Of a stretch of DNA of 64,000 nucleotides, positions 8,584 through 17,423 are shown piece by piece. The notes beneath the pieces were generated by a model that made no database searches, had not been told where the DNA came from, and worked only from the letters and a program-made list of their open reading frames with translations. The translations under genes were made by a program, and so were the position numbers. This DNA comes from Alphaproteobacteria bacterium (GTDB lineage Bacteria; Pseudomonadota; Alphaproteobacteria; JAVJVX01). The stretch lies in NCBI GenBank assembly GCA_040220875.1, contig JAVJVX010000005.1, forward strand, positions 457,665-521,664. Reading direction: 5' to 3'. Each line of letters starts with the position of its first letter. Position 1 is the stretch's first letter.

Positions 8584-9709
8584 GGGAGCCGTCCTTGACC
8601 AGCCGGCTAAGGGCGGCGACAACCGCGCGCATTTCCGCCTCCTGCCCGATGGTAATGCGCAGGCAGCCCGGCAGGCCGTAATGATCCACCCGGCGCGGGA
8701 TGAGCCCGTCGCGCAACAGTGCCGCCTCGGCCCGATCGGCCGCCTCGGTCGCGCCGGCGCCGAATTCGACGAGCACGAAATTGGCTACGCTCGGAAAAAC
8801 GCGAAACCCCATGCCTGTAAGCGCCTCGCCGAGATACTCGCGCCAGGTGGTGTTGTGGTCCTGACTGCGGCGCAGGTGATCGCGATCATCCATCGCCGCC
8901 GCCCCCGCGAGCTGGCCCGGCGTCGTTGTATTGAAAGGCGGCCGCAGGCGGTTGAGCACATCGACGATGGGCGCGGGCGCATAACACCAGCCAAGCCGCA
9001 TGGCGCCCAGACCGAAAATCTTGGAAAAAGTGCGCGTCATCACGACATTGCTGTTTTCGTCCACGAGATCGGCCCCGGCAGTGTAGTCGTCACGGTCGAC
9101 ATATTCAGCGTAGGCCGAATCGAGCACCAGCAGCACGTGATCGGGCAGGCCGGCGCGCAGCCGGCGCAATTCGCCCGTCGGCAGATAGCTGCCCGTGGGA
9201 TTGTTCGGATTGGCGAGAAAGACAATCCGGGTCCGCGCGGTCACTTTTGCGAGCAACGCATCGACGCTGGCCGTGAGGTTCGTTTCCTCCGCCTTTACCG
9301 GCGTCGCGCCGACGGAATGGGCGAAAATCGGGTAAATGAGAAATCCGTGGGCGCTGTAGAGTACTTCGTCCCCGAGCCCGGCATAGGCGCGCATCAGCAG
9401 CAGCAGCAATTCGTCGGACCCGGCGCCGCAAACGATGCGCTCCATATCCAGGCCACTGAAGCGGCTGATGGCCGAGCGCAGGATGCGCGAGCTGCCGTCC
9501 GGGTAGCGGTGCAGGTCGGGTGCCGCCGCAGCGAACGCGGCCATCGCCTTCGGGCTCGGCCCCAGCGCGCCCTCATTGGCGGATAGCTTGATCGCGCGCG
9601 CCCGCCCTGCAATCCGCGCCTTGCCCCCCTGGTAGGGCGCGATTTCCATGATCCCGGGTTTGACGACAGGGCCTGGCCCGCCGGTCTTCTTCCGGCTGTC
9701 CGCTGTCAT
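8573..9709 (-). CDS. hisC: Histidinol-phosphate/aromatic aminotransferase
   Basis: A fold-type I PLP aminotransferase of 378 residues. Motifs are IKLSANEGALGPSP, LHRYPDGSSRILRSAI, CGAGSDELLLLL, FLANPNNPTGSYLP (Asn that contacts PLP), a VLDSAYAEY segment (Asp and Tyr contacts) and TFSKIFGLGAMRLGW with the Schiff-base lysine. Between a chorismate mutase gene and tyrC it most likely acts on aromatic keto acids or prephenate, as this hisC copy does in related alphaproteobacteria, possibly as well as on histidinol phosphate. The start at 9709 gives a 4-base ATGA overlap with the upstream gene. The same frame stays open further upstream, but that part lacks family motifs. Confidence 0.9.
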   Translation of the reverse strand: MTADSRKKTGGPGPVVKPGIMEIAPYQGGKARIAGRARAIKLSANEGALGPSPKAMAAFAAAAPDLHRYPDGSSRILRSAISRFSGLDMERIVCGAGSDELLLLLMRAYAGLGDEVLYSAHGFLIYPIFAHSVGATPVKAEETNLTASVDALLAKVTARTRIVFLANPNNPTGSYLPTGELRRLRAGLPDHVLLVLDSAYAEYVDRDDYTAGADLVDENSNVVMTRTFSKIFGLGAMRLGWCYAPAPIVDVLNRLRPPFNTTTPGQLAGAAAMDDRDHLRRSQDHNTTWREYLGEALTGMGFRVFPSVANFVLVEFGAGATEAADRAEAALLRDGLIPRRVDHYGLPGCLRITIGQEAEMRAVVAALSRLVKDGSHVG

Positions 9710-10605
9710 GACCCCGACCTCGCGTCTGTCCGCCCGGCCCCATCCGCGACAAGCGGAGTGGCGTAACCGCCAAGCCGCACCAGCCGCCCCCAACGCGCAA
9801 GTCCGGCCCCCGCCGGGTCCTCGAGCGTCACGAAGCCCGGCAGATCGAAAAGGCAGATCGTTTCGGCAACCGTCCCGCCATAGGGCGCGCGCGCCAGCAG
9901 CGTCGGGCCTCCGGGGCCTTGCGTGTCCGCCATCATGGCCGCCGCCTGATCGGCCGCCAGGATCAATGCGACCAGTGTGCGATCGTCGCCCGTCTCCTGG
10001 AAATCGGCGCGCGCGACCATCAGCGCATCGGTTTTCACCTCCGGCGACGGGCGCACGAAGGGAAGCCGCGCGACGATATCTATGTCGCGCGCGGGTAGGC
10101 TCGCCATCTCGACCCACCACGGCGTGTCATCGCCATCCTCGCTGAGGCTTGGAAAGGGCAGCACGGCGACCGTCACCTCGCCTGCGGCGAGATGCGCGAG
10201 CGCGACCCGATCGCTCCGGGCCGCCTCAAGCGGAATCGCCGTGCCCAGATGGTCACGGGCGACATCCCACAGCGCGCGGCCAGCGCCCGTCCGCGCATTC
10301 TGACTTGCCACCGCCCGGAAGTCCGTCTCGATCCGAAGCGTGGCGCCGATGATTTCCCGCCAGATCCGGGCGAGCACGGCGACGGGAAAGCCCTCTTCCC
10401 CGGCCCCGGCGGCGCGGGCGACCAGACGCCGCATCAGCCGCGCCTCGCGGCCCGGCTGCATGGTGCGGGTGATGCCGGCGCGCTGCTTGGCCGCGGTAAC
10501 GTAGCGGGCCACACCCGCGCGCGCCGTCAGGGCCTCGAGCAACCGGTCGTCATACTCATCAATCTGGCGCCGCAGATCTTCAAGCGCTGGTCGGGCGTCC
10601 GCCAT
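9706..10605 (-). CDS. Chorismate mutase domain protein, possible PheA-like
   Basis: The N-terminal 90 residues form an AroQ-type chorismate mutase helix bundle. It shows LEDLRRQIDEYDDRLLEALT, RYVTAAKQRAG, PGREARLMRRLV and IWREIIGATLRIE, with Arg and Lys at the expected positions. The remaining 210 residues loosely resemble a prephenate dehydratase or periplasmic-binding fold but lack motifs I can match. The protein is therefore called only as chorismate mutase. I set the start at 10605 (MADARPALED). In-frame ATGs further upstream (10653, 10815) would add a low-complexity extension and approach the divergent metX promoter. It is the first gene of a leftward aromatic amino-acid operon with hisC and tyrC. 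Confidence 0.8.
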   Translation of the reverse strand: MADARPALEDLRRQIDEYDDRLLEALTARAGVARYVTAAKQRAGITRTMQPGREARLMRRLVARAAGAGEEGFPVAVLARIWREIIGATLRIETDFRAVASQNARTGAGRALWDVARDHLGTAIPLEAARSDRVALAHLAAGEVTVAVLPFPSLSEDGDDTPWWVEMASLPARDIDIVARLPFVRPSPEVKTDALMVARADFQETGDDRTLVALILAADQAAAMMADTQGPGGPTLLARAPYGGTVAETICLFDLPGFVTLEDPAGAGLARWGRLVRLGGYATPLVADGAGRTDARSGS

Positions 10606-10685
10606 CGGCCGGGTTTCCCCGAATCGGGTTGTGGGAAAAAGCGGCCTAGTCATAGAGGGCGGAAACCGTAAAATCAAAGAAAACA

Positions 10686-10733
10686 TTGACATAGCGGCTG
10701 CCCGCCTCCTAGCTATCCCGCTCCCCGGCAGCC
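10686..10733 (+). promoter_or_regulatory. Candidate metX promoter and leader hairpin
   Basis: TTGACA at 10686-10691 is followed, 18 bases on, by TAGCTA. This is a plausible sigma-70-type -35 with a poor -10. GGCTGCC (10696-10702) and GGCAGCC (10727-10733) can pair across a 24-base loop. I could not match the leader to a known SAM riboswitch class. Confidence 0.3.
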
Positions 10734-10790
10734 CGCCCCGGGCAGGGCGCCCCGGAAATGGCCCCATCGCGCCCCGAGGGACAGGACGGA

Positions 10791-11987
10791 ATGACATCTC
10801 GCGCCCCCCAGCCACAAGAGACGGCCGAACTGGCCGCGCTGCCCGGGCATGTGCTCGAGGTCACGGCGCCGCTCACGCTCGATTCCGGTATCAGCCTCGC
10901 CCCCTACCGGATCGCCTATCAGACCTATGGCACGCTCAATCCGGACAAGTCGAACGCCATCCTGGTCTGCCATGCGCTGACCGGCGACCAGTATCTCGCC
11001 GAACCACACCCGCTGACCGGCAAGCCCGGCTGGTGGAGCAGCATGGTCGGTCCCGGCCGGACCCTCGACACCGAGCGTTATTTCGTGATTTCGGCCAACG
11101 TGCTGGGCGGGTGCATGGGGACTACCGGACCCAAGTCCATCGACCCCGCAACCGGCCAGCCCTTCGGGCTGAACTTTCCGGTCATTACCGTACGCGACAT
11201 GGTGCGCGCGCAAAAGGTGGTGGTCGACCATCTCGGGATCGAGAAACTGTTTTGCGTGGTCGGCGGCTCCATGGGCGCGATGCAGGCCCTGCAATGGGCC
11301 GCAACCTATCCGGAAGCCGTTTTTTCGGCCGTGCCCATCGCCGGGGCGGCGCGCCACTCGGCGCAGAACATCGCCTTTCATGAGGTCGGCCGGCAGGCCA
11401 TCATGGCCGACCCCGACTGGGCGCAGGGCAATTATCTGAGGGAAGGGTGCAACCCCAAGCGCGGCCTGGCCGTGGCCCGTATGGCGGCACATATCACCTA
11501 CCTGTCGGAGGCGGCCCTGCACCGCAAGTTCGGCCGCTCGCTCCAGGACCGGGCCGGGGTGACTTACGGCTTTGAAGCCGATTTCCAGGTTGAAAGCTAC
11601 CTGCGCCACCAGGGCAGCACGTTTGTCGAGCGGTTTGACGCAAACTCGTATCTCTATATCACGCGGGCCATGGATTATTTCGACATGGCGGCGGAGCATG
11701 GCGGCAACCTGTCCGAAGCCTTCCTCGAAACGCCGGTGCGGTTCTGCGTCATCTCCTTTACCAGCGACTGGCTGTTCCCCACGACGGAAAGCCGGGCTGT
11801 CGTCCACGCGCTCAACGCAGCCGCGGCGAATGTCAGCTTTGTCGAGATTGAGACCGACAAGGGGCATGACGCGTTCCTTCTGGATGAGCCGGAATTCCGC
11901 TCCGTTCTGGGGGGATTCCTGAATGGCGCGGCCGAACATCGGAGCCTTGCGCCGGGCGTGGTGGCGCGCGACGGGGCCGGCACATGA
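10791..11987 (+). CDS. metX: Homoserine O-acetyltransferase (MetX)
   Basis: Acylates homoserine in the first committed step of methionine synthesis. The 398-residue alpha/beta hydrolase-fold enzyme has [14 protein letters not shown] (oxyanion region), [12 protein letters not shown], the nucleophile elbow [27 protein letters not shown] with the catalytic Asp, and [14 protein letters not shown] with the catalytic His. The ATG at 10791 has a good AGGACGGA ribosome binding site, unlike an in-frame ATG at 10758. The gene overlaps metW by 4 bases. Whether it uses acetyl- or succinyl-CoA cannot be decided from motifs, since MetX enzymes with either specificity exist. Confidence 0.94.
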   Translation: MTSRAPQPQETAELAALPGHVLEVTAPLTLDSGISLAPYRIAYQTYGTLNPDKSNAILVCHALTGDQYLAEPHPLTGKPGWWSSMVGPGRTLDTERYFVISANVLGGCMGTTGPKSIDPATGQPFGLNFPVITVRDMVRAQKVVVDHLGIEKLFCVVGGSMGAMQALQWAATYPEAVFSAVPIAGAARHSAQNIAFHEVGRQAIMADPDWAQGNYLREGCNPKRGLAVARMAAHITYLSEAALHRKFGRSLQDRAGVTYGFEADFQVESYLRHQGSTFVERFDANSYLYITRAMDYFDMAAEHGGNLSEAFLETPVRFCVISFTSDWLFPTTESRAVVHALNAAAANVSFVEIETDKGHDAFLLDEPEFRSVLGGFLNGAAEHRSLAPGVVARDGAGT

Positions 11988-12679
11988 GAGACCCCCGGTC
12001 AGCAATCCAGGCCGGTTCCGCGAATGCCGGGCGTGCCGGGAATCCCGCCGCCGCCCCGCGCGACACAAGGCGCGCGCTTGCCCGCGCCGATCTGCGTCTC
12101 ATCGCCGACGTGATCCGGTCCGGCAGCCGTGTGCTCGACGTCGGCTGCGGCGATGGCAAGCTGCTCGATTACCTGGTCCACCACAAGCAGGTGGACGGAC
12201 GTGGCATCGAGCTCAGCCAGGCGGGGGTGAACGCGTGCGTCGCGGGCGGTCTTTCGGTGATCCAGGGCGACGCCGACACGGATCTGCGTGATTACCCGTC
12301 GGACTCGTTCGATTACGTGGTTTTGGGACAAACGATTCAGGCCACGCGCGACCCGTATAACGTGCTCAGGGAAATGCTGCGGATCGGACGGCACGCCATT
12401 GTCTCGATCCGCAACGCAGGATACTGGCGCACGCGACTGCAATTGCTCCTGACCGGTCGCATGCCGGTCACTGATGCGACGGCCGAGGCGTGGTACGACA
12501 ATTCCGATATCCACATGTGCACCATCGCCGATTTCGTCGGTCTCTGCCGTGATCTGGGCGCCAGAATCGAACATGCCTACATCCTGAACGGTGGCAAGCC
12601 GCTTCGGGCCGTCGGCCCGATGAGCGGGCTCGGCAATTTTCTCGGCCGGGAAGCCCTCTTTATGCTGAGTCGCGAGTAG
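11984..12679 (+). CDS. metW: Methionine biosynthesis protein MetW
   Basis: A SAM-methyltransferase-fold protein of 231 residues, the usual partner of MetX in proteobacteria and needed for full homoserine acyltransferase activity in some of them. The family core begins near residue 38 with [20 protein letters not shown] and [10 protein letters not shown]. It continues with [45 protein letters not shown] and [16 protein letters not shown]. The N-terminal 37 residues are Ala/Gly/Arg-rich and not part of the family core. The ATGA overlap with metX supports the upstream start. The 3' end overlaps the convergent gene at 12660 by 20 bases. Confidence 0.94.
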   Translation: MRDPRSAIQAGSANAGRAGNPAAAPRDTRRALARADLRLIADVIRSGSRVLDVGCGDGKLLDYLVHHKQVDGRGIELSQAGVNACVAGGLSVIQGDADTDLRDYPSDSFDYVVLGQTIQATRDPYNVLREMLRIGRHAIVSIRNAGYWRTRLQLLLTGRMPVTDATAEAWYDNSDIHMCTIADFVGLCRDLGARIEHAYILNGGKPLRAVGPMSGLGNFLGREALFMLSRE

Positions 12680-13409
12680 CACCGGCGCCGCGAACGCCGG
12701 TCGCCGCCTTGAGCGCGCGCCGGCGGCGCGTGGCGCGGGCCTCCACGCCGGTCATGGCGTAAAGCTGCTTGCGGGCCTCGACAATCACGGCCCCGCCAAA
12801 GGTGGCAAAGAAACGCTGGCCGATTTTCTCCCAGAGCGGGGCGGTCGAAAGGAAGACCCGCGATCGGATTGGCGGCACGAAGAGGGCCGTCTCGACCGAG
12901 ATGGGCTGGAACATGGTATCGCGCAGGAGCCGGGTCGTCTGGCCCGTGCTGAAGGGCCGGCCGGCGCCAAAGGGTGTGTGATCGAATCGGCCCCACAGCC
13001 CGCGCCGGTTGGGCACGATCAGGACGAGCCGGCCCGAATCGGCAAGCACGCGCCACGATTCACGCAGAAGATGCGAGATGTGATCCGCCGCCTCCAGTTC
13101 GTGCACGAGCAGGATCCGATCCATCGCGCGATCGGGCAGGGGAAGCTGGTCGCTCGCCGCCAGCGCCGTCCGGTTTGGCCCTTCGACCGGCCAGTGAAGC
13201 ACGCCCTGGGCGGACGGCATGATGGCGAAAGTGCGTTCGGCCTCATCGAGAAAGGGTCGAAGATAGGGCGTCGCGTAGCCCAGGCCGAGAAGGCGCTCGC
13301 CGCGAAGATCGGGCCAGATTGCGCGCAGCCGGCGGCGCAGGAAACGCCGGGCGATCCGGCCCAGCCGGCTGTCATAGAACTCCTTGAGATCGATGACGTC
13401 GAGATGCAT
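12660..13409 (-). CDS. Class I SAM-dependent methyltransferase-like protein
   Basis: A protein of 249 residues with a degenerate methyltransferase fold. GERLLGLGYATPYLRPFL stands where motif I should be. RALAASDQLPLPDRAMDRIL-like sequence and LLRESWRVLADSGRLVLIVP with NRRGLWGRFDHTPFG match the SAM-MT fold seen beside glyoxalase II genes in alphaproteobacteria. The C-terminus is Arg/Ala-rich. It is convergent with metW and shares 20 bases with it. The substrate is unknown, and binding of SAM is uncertain because the glycine-rich loop is altered. Confidence 0.75.
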   Translation of the reverse strand: MHLDVIDLKEFYDSRLGRIARRFLRRRLRAIWPDLRGERLLGLGYATPYLRPFLDEAERTFAIMPSAQGVLHWPVEGPNRTALAASDQLPLPDRAMDRILLVHELEAADHISHLLRESWRVLADSGRLVLIVPNRRGLWGRFDHTPFGAGRPFSTGQTTRLLRDTMFQPISVETALFVPPIRSRVFLSTAPLWEKIGQRFFATFGGAVIVEARKQLYAMTGVEARATRRRRALKAATGVRGAGATRDSA

Positions 13410-13456
13410 CGTTTACCCCGGCACGACGGTGACATGAGACAAGCCGCCCGCACCAC

Positions 13457-13487
13457 AAAAACTCCGGCCTCCAGGCGGAGGCCGGAG
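13457..13487 (-). terminator. Intrinsic terminator after phaB
   Basis: An 11-bp perfect stem, CTCCGGCCTCC with GGAGGCCGGAG (13462-13472 and 13477-13487), has a 4-base loop. Read leftward it is followed by TTTTT (13461-13457). It begins 5 bases beyond the phaB stop codon. Confidence 0.85.
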
Positions 13488-13491
13488 GGGC

Positions 13492-14214
13492 CTAATACAT
13501 GTGCTGGCCGCCGTTGATCGAGAGAGTCGAGCCGGTGATGAAGCCGGCCTCGTCGGCAACGAGAAAAACGACACCCCGGGCAATCTCGCTCGCGTCACCC
13601 AGCCGGCCCACCGGAATGCGCTCGACGATTTTTTCCAGCACCTTTTCCGGCACGGCGCGAACCATGTCGGTATCGATATAGCCCGGCGTGATAGCGTTGA
13701 CAGTGATGCCCTTGGGCGCACCTTCCTGGGCCAGCGCCTTGGTGAAACCGTGAATGCCGGATTTGGCGGCGGCATAGTTGACCTGCCCATATTGCCCGGC
13801 CTGCCCGTTGATCGAACCGATATTGACAATGCGCCCGAAATTCCGGGCGCGCATTCCATCGATCACCGCGCGGCACATATTGAAGCAGGATCCGAGATTG
13901 GTATCGAGGACCGCCTGCCAGTCTTCGTGGCCCATCCGGTGCAGCGTGGCATCCCGCGTGATTCCGGCATTGTTGACGAGCACATCGACGGGGCCGATTT
14001 CTTCGGTAATCTTCGCAATCGATTGCTGGCACGCCTCGAAATCGGAAATGTCGAACTTGTAGACGGCGACACCGGTTTCCTCGACGAAGGCCGACGCCGC
14101 TTCATCATTGGCGTGATAACTGGCGGCAACCTTGTAGCCCGCATCCCGAAGCGCCCGTGAGATTGCCCCACCGATGCCCCGCGTACCGCCTGTGACCACC
14201 GCCGTCCTCGTCAT
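13492..14214 (-). CDS. phaB: Acetoacetyl-CoA reductase (PhaB)
   Basis: An NADPH-dependent SDR that makes (R)-3-hydroxybutyryl-CoA for polyhydroxybutyrate synthesis. It has 240 residues, typical for PhaB. It shows the nucleotide-binding VTGGTRGIGGAISRAL and the NNAGITRDATLHRM segment. The Ser-Tyr-Lys active site lies in NIGSINGQAGQYGQVNYAAA followed by KSG. The tail SEIARGVVFLVADEAGFITG ends in TLSINGGQHMY, which is characteristic of PhaB rather than FabG. It lies downstream of phaA in the same direction, 80 bases away, and ends at a strong terminator. Confidence 0.95.
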   Translation of the reverse strand: MTRTAVVTGGTRGIGGAISRALRDAGYKVAASYHANDEAASAFVEETGVAVYKFDISDFEACQQSIAKITEEIGPVDVLVNNAGITRDATLHRMGHEDWQAVLDTNLGSCFNMCRAVIDGMRARNFGRIVNIGSINGQAGQYGQVNYAAAKSGIHGFTKALAQEGAPKGITVNAITPGYIDTDMVRAVPEKVLEKIVERIPVGRLGDASEIARGVVFLVADEAGFITGSTLSINGGQHMY

Positions 14215-14276
14215 ACCGATCCTCCCGATTGGTTGAAGTGTTTTTTAATTGCTGCGCGACAGGTCACCACCGCTCG

Positions 14277-14313
14277 GTCGCGCTCCACGCACCTTCAGTC
14301 GCGCTCCACGCAC
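14277..14313. repeat. 16-bp direct repeat duplicating the last phaA codons
   Basis: GTCGCGCTCCACGCAC occurs at 14277-14292 and 14298-14313, a period of 21 bp. The right copy encodes the C-terminal CVERD of PhaA. The left copy lies just past its stop codon. Confidence 0.9.
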
Positions 14314-15470
14314 ATGGCGATGCCCATGCCGCCGCCGATGCACAGAGTGGCCAGTCCTTTCTTGGCGTCGCGTTTCTGCATTTCGTATAGCAGTGTCACC
14401 AGGACCCGGGCGCCGGACGCGCCGACGGGATGGCCGAGGGCGATGGCGCCGCCATTCACGTTGACCTTCTCCCCGTTCCAGCCGAGCTCCTTGGCAACCG
14501 CGCAGGTCTGCGCCGCGAACGCCTCGTTGGCCTCGATCAAATCGAGGTCGTCGATCGCCCAGCCGGCTTTCTCGAGCGCCCGGCGCGTCGCCGGGATCGG
14601 CCCGGTCCCCATGATTTTGGGATCGACCCCGGCCGTAGCCCAGGAAACGATCCGGGCGAGCGGTGCCGTGCCGCGCTTTTCCGCCTCCGCCCGGGACATG
14701 AGTACCAGGGCGGCCGCGCCATCATTGATACCGGACGCGTTGCCGGCCGTGACGGTCCCGTCCCTGTCGAAGGCCGGACGCAGCTTGGCGAGATTTTCAA
14801 TGGTCGTGCCGTGGCGTGGAAACTCGTCGGCGTCAACGACGATATCCCCTTTCCGACTGGGGATCGTCACCGGCACGATCTCTTCCTTGAAACGCCCCGC
14901 CTTTTGCGCGGCCTCCGCCTTGGCCTGAGAACGAAGGGCGAAATTGTCCTGCTCCTCACGCGTCAACTGCCACTCGCGCGCGATGTTTTCGGCGGTGTTC
15001 CCCATGTGATAGCCGTAAAACGCGTCAAGCAGTCCGTCTTTCAGCATGGAATCGGTGAGTTCGACATTGCCGAGTTTGTGGCCGCTGCGCAGATGGGCGA
15101 CATGCGGCGCCTGACTCATGCTTTCCTGTCCGCCTGCCACCATGATATGCGCATCTCCGAGACGCAGCGCCTGGTAAGCCAACGCCACGCTGCGCAGGCC
15201 TGAGCCGCAAAGCTGGTTGATCCCGAAGGCCGTGCGGTCGATCGGAATGCCCGCGTTGACGGCGGCCTGCCGCGCCGGATTCTGTCCCTGGCCGGCACTG
15301 TAGATCTGCCCCATGATGACCTCGTCGATATCCTCGGCGGTGACCTTGGCGCGGCCCAGAACCTCGCGGATCACGGTCTCGCCCAGATAATGCGCCGGCA
15401 CGGTGCTGAGGCCGCCGCCGAGATTGCCGATGGCTGTGCGGGCCGCGCCCGCGATGACGATATCGTCCAT
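14295..15470 (-). CDS. phaA: Acetyl-CoA C-acetyltransferase (PhaA, beta-ketothiolase)
   Basis: Condenses two acetyl-CoA to acetoacetyl-CoA, the first step to polyhydroxybutyrate. The 391-residue thiolase has the acyl-accepting cysteine in [19 protein letters not shown], the thiolase signature near [20 protein letters not shown], the catalytic His in [19 protein letters not shown] and the second Cys in [19 protein letters not shown]. All catalytic residues are present. The ATG at 15470 follows a short leader after phaC (15609), which is transcribed the same way, so phaC-phaA-phaB may be one unit with internal promoters. The 3' end carries a small duplication. Confidence 0.95.
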   Translation of the reverse strand: MDDIVIAGAARTAIGNLGGGLSTVPAHYLGETVIREVLGRAKVTAEDIDEVIMGQIYSAGQGQNPARQAAVNAGIPIDRTAFGINQLCGSGLRSVALAYQALRLGDAHIMVAGGQESMSQAPHVAHLRSGHKLGNVELTDSMLKDGLLDAFYGYHMGNTAENIAREWQLTREEQDNFALRSQAKAEAAQKAGRFKEEIVPVTIPSRKGDIVVDADEFPRHGTTIENLAKLRPAFDRDGTVTAGNASGINDGAAALVLMSRAEAEKRGTAPLARIVSWATAGVDPKIMGTGPIPATRRALEKAGWAIDDLDLIEANEAFAAQTCAVAKELGWNGEKVNVNGGAIALGHPVGASGARVLVTLLYEMQKRDAKKGLATLCIGGGMGIAMCVERD

Positions 15471-15608
15471 GATCTCGCTCTCCTCCAGTCTGCGTTGCGT
15501 CCCGCGGCCGTTGGCGGCGGATCAAGTTGTGTTGCGCTGCAGCAAAGTAGTCCCGTTCACCCCGCCAGTTCAAGTTCGCGGCACAAGATGTCTCCGCCAC
15601 CAACGGTA

Positions 15609-16910
15609 TTACGACCGGCCGATCTCGCCAAGCCAGCGGCTGAGCGGCGCCCAGACCTGCGCCGGTGCCCGGCGGCCGACGATCATGCCGATATGTCCGA
15701 GGCTGGGGGTGAGGACCTCCGCCCCGGATGGAAGCTGCCGGGCCAGCGCCCGGGCCGAGGGGGGCGGGACGATCCGGTCCTTCGCCGGTATCATCACCTG
15801 GGTCGGAACCTCGAGCCGGGACGGGTCCACCGTCACCCCGGCCACGCGCCAGCGGCCCTCGGCCGGGGTGTTCTCACCATACCAGCCGAGCAGACATTCC
15901 TTCGCCACCTTGCCCGCCAGCGCCACACCGTCATTCAGCCAGTCCTCAAGATGGAGGAAATCCCGCAGCCGGTCCGAATTCTCGAGCGCGGCAAAGGCCG
16001 CAAACTTGCGCAGGACGAGTTGCGGATCCAGGAGCGCGAAGAGGCTTTGCAAGCCGTCCACGGGCAAATGCCCGAGACGTTCGATCATCGGCGCCAACGC
16101 CGCCAGGACCGCCGGCGGAATCGTCGGCCCGCCGTCGGGTGTCCGGAAATCCCAGGGTGTGGCCAGCAGGGACACGCCCGCGACATGCGCCGGTTTTCGC
16201 AGCGCCAGGGCGAGCGCCAGATTGCCACCCATGCAGTATCCGACCAGCGGGACGGGGCAACCGGCGGCCACCGCTATGCGCTCGAGCACATCGCCGAGCC
16301 GGCGCGCGATGTAATCGTCGAGATCGAACCCCATCTCCAACTCGCCCGGCGCGTCCCAGTCGACCAGAAACACCCGGAATCCCTGCCGGCGCAGGTAGCG
16401 GCACAGGCTCGCCTCTTCATTGAGGTCGAGAATATAGGCGCGGTTAACGAGCGAGGGGATGAGCAGCACCGGCTGGCCGGTCCCGCCATAATCCCAGACC
16501 GTAGTCGTCCCCTCGCGCCGGAAGGGCTCGGGTCCGGCGGACCCGGCGGAAAATCTGGCCGGCCGCGCGGCGCCCTGATAACGCCTGACACCGGCGAGAA
16601 AAGTGGCGAACCGGCGGCGCGCCTCGGCCTCGACGGCGCGGGCGAGATTGACGCCGTCCACCCCGGCCACCCGGTGCGCCAGCCTTGCCCACTCGGACGG
16701 CGACGGTCCGTCAGCCTCCGGACCTGGCGCCGGCCGGTTTTTTTCCGCGGCCCTGGCCACTTCGCTCCAGATGTGCGAGGCGCTCTTCAAGGCGATCGAG
16801 GCGCCGGGCGAGCTCATCCAGGTCATGGCCCCCACCCAGAGGTGCAACCCCAGCGGCCGGGGCGCGGCCGCGTGCGCCGGCGGATCGGGGGGTGACGGCG
16901 GTCCCGTCAT
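15609..16910 (-). CDS. phaC: Polyhydroxyalkanoate synthase catalytic subunit (PhaC-like, short form)
   Basis: Polymerises (R)-3-hydroxyacyl-CoA into storage polyester. The 433-residue protein has the PhaC nucleophile elbow VGYCMGGNLALALAL, with Cys at about residue 226. It also has PVLLIPSLVNRAYILDL and FLVDWDAPGELE, and the Asp and His of the triad lie in PAKDRIVPP and LGHIGMIVG. The ATG at 16910 has a good AAGGAAG ribosome binding site but gives a 200-base same-strand overlap with a PhaE-like gene. A GTG at 16670, downstream of the PhaE-like stop, would give a 353-residue enzyme, close to class III PhaC size. The N-terminal RPLGLHLWVGAMTWMSSPG looks family-like, so I keep the long form with reserve. 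Confidence 0.85.
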   Translation of the reverse strand: MTGPPSPPDPPAHAAAPRPLGLHLWVGAMTWMSSPGASIALKSASHIWSEVARAAEKNRPAPGPEADGPSPSEWARLAHRVAGVDGVNLARAVEAEARRRFATFLAGVRRYQGAARPARFSAGSAGPEPFRREGTTTVWDYGGTGQPVLLIPSLVNRAYILDLNEEASLCRYLRRQGFRVFLVDWDAPGELEMGFDLDDYIARRLGDVLERIAVAAGCPVPLVGYCMGGNLALALALRKPAHVAGVSLLATPWDFRTPDGGPTIPPAVLAALAPMIERLGHLPVDGLQSLFALLDPQLVLRKFAAFAALENSDRLRDFLHLEDWLNDGVALAGKVAKECLLGWYGENTPAEGRWRVAGVTVDPSRLEVPTQVMIPAKDRIVPPPSARALARQLPSGAEVLTPSLGHIGMIVGRRAPAQVWAPLSRWLGEIGRS

Positions 16911-17268
16911 GGCTTTCTTCCTTTTCTGCTCCGGCCCTTTTTTCCCCGGCACCGGCAGCCGCCGGCGCCATCCCGGCCATCGCCTGCCACCAGGCCCATG
17001 TCATGGCTAAGAGATCGGGCATGGAATTGAAGGTGGGCCCTCCCGCCTGTTCTGTTTCGGTGCCGGGGCTTTTCCCGGGTCCGCCCGCTCCGGATGAAGC
17101 CATCCGGCCGAATAATTCCGCGCTGGCGGGGTCGCTGGCGAGAGCAGAGAGCTGCGCCTCCCATAGATCCATGAAGTCGCGCGCCAACTTCGCCAACTCG
17201 GGGGTCTCCGGCGTCTCGGCCGTCTCGGGGGGGATAGCCGGTGCTTCTGCTGTCTGCCGACGGGACAT
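16711..17268 (-). CDS. PhaE-like small protein overlapping phaC
   Basis: A protein of 185 residues, mostly low complexity. It has an N-terminal helix (ELAKLARDFMDLWEAQLSAL), a Trp-rich segment (LLAMTWAWWQAMAGM near residue 88) and a C-terminal coiled coil (LDELARRLDRLEERLAHLER). This layout recalls PhaE, the partner of class III PHA synthase, though it is half the usual length. It lies directly upstream of phaC and its last 200 bases are shared with phaC in another frame. It diverges from phaR. Assignment as PhaE is inference from position and shape, and the protein could instead be a phasin-like accessory factor. Confidence 0.55.
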   Translation of the reverse strand: MSRRQTAEAPAIPPETAETPETPELAKLARDFMDLWEAQLSALASDPASAELFGRMASSGAGGPGKSPGTETEQAGGPTFNSMPDLLAMTWAWWQAMAGMAPAAAGAGEKRAGAEKEESHDGTAVTPRSAGARGRAPAAGVAPLGGGHDLDELARRLDRLEERLAHLERSGQGRGKKPAGARSGG

Positions 17269-17423
17269 GGCCGCCAGTATATCCTGCCCGCCACAAGGAC
17301 AGAAGGGTACAAACCCGTTCCCGCCGACGCCCGGACGACCGGAGGGCCGGGCCGATTTTTTCCGGATGGGGCATTGCCGTCAGTTTGCTAACATGATGCA
17401 CTGGATTGGGAGAGGAAAGCATC

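Noticed and set aside
9710..10120. N-terminal extension of hisC in the same frame.
   Set aside because: The extension shares the chorismate mutase coding region in another frame, lacks aminotransferase motifs, and a well-placed ATG at 9709 exists.
10606..10790. SAM-II riboswitch upstream of metX.
   Set aside because: The leader forms a GGCTGCC/GGCAGCC hairpin, but none of the conserved SAM-II sequence elements could be matched.
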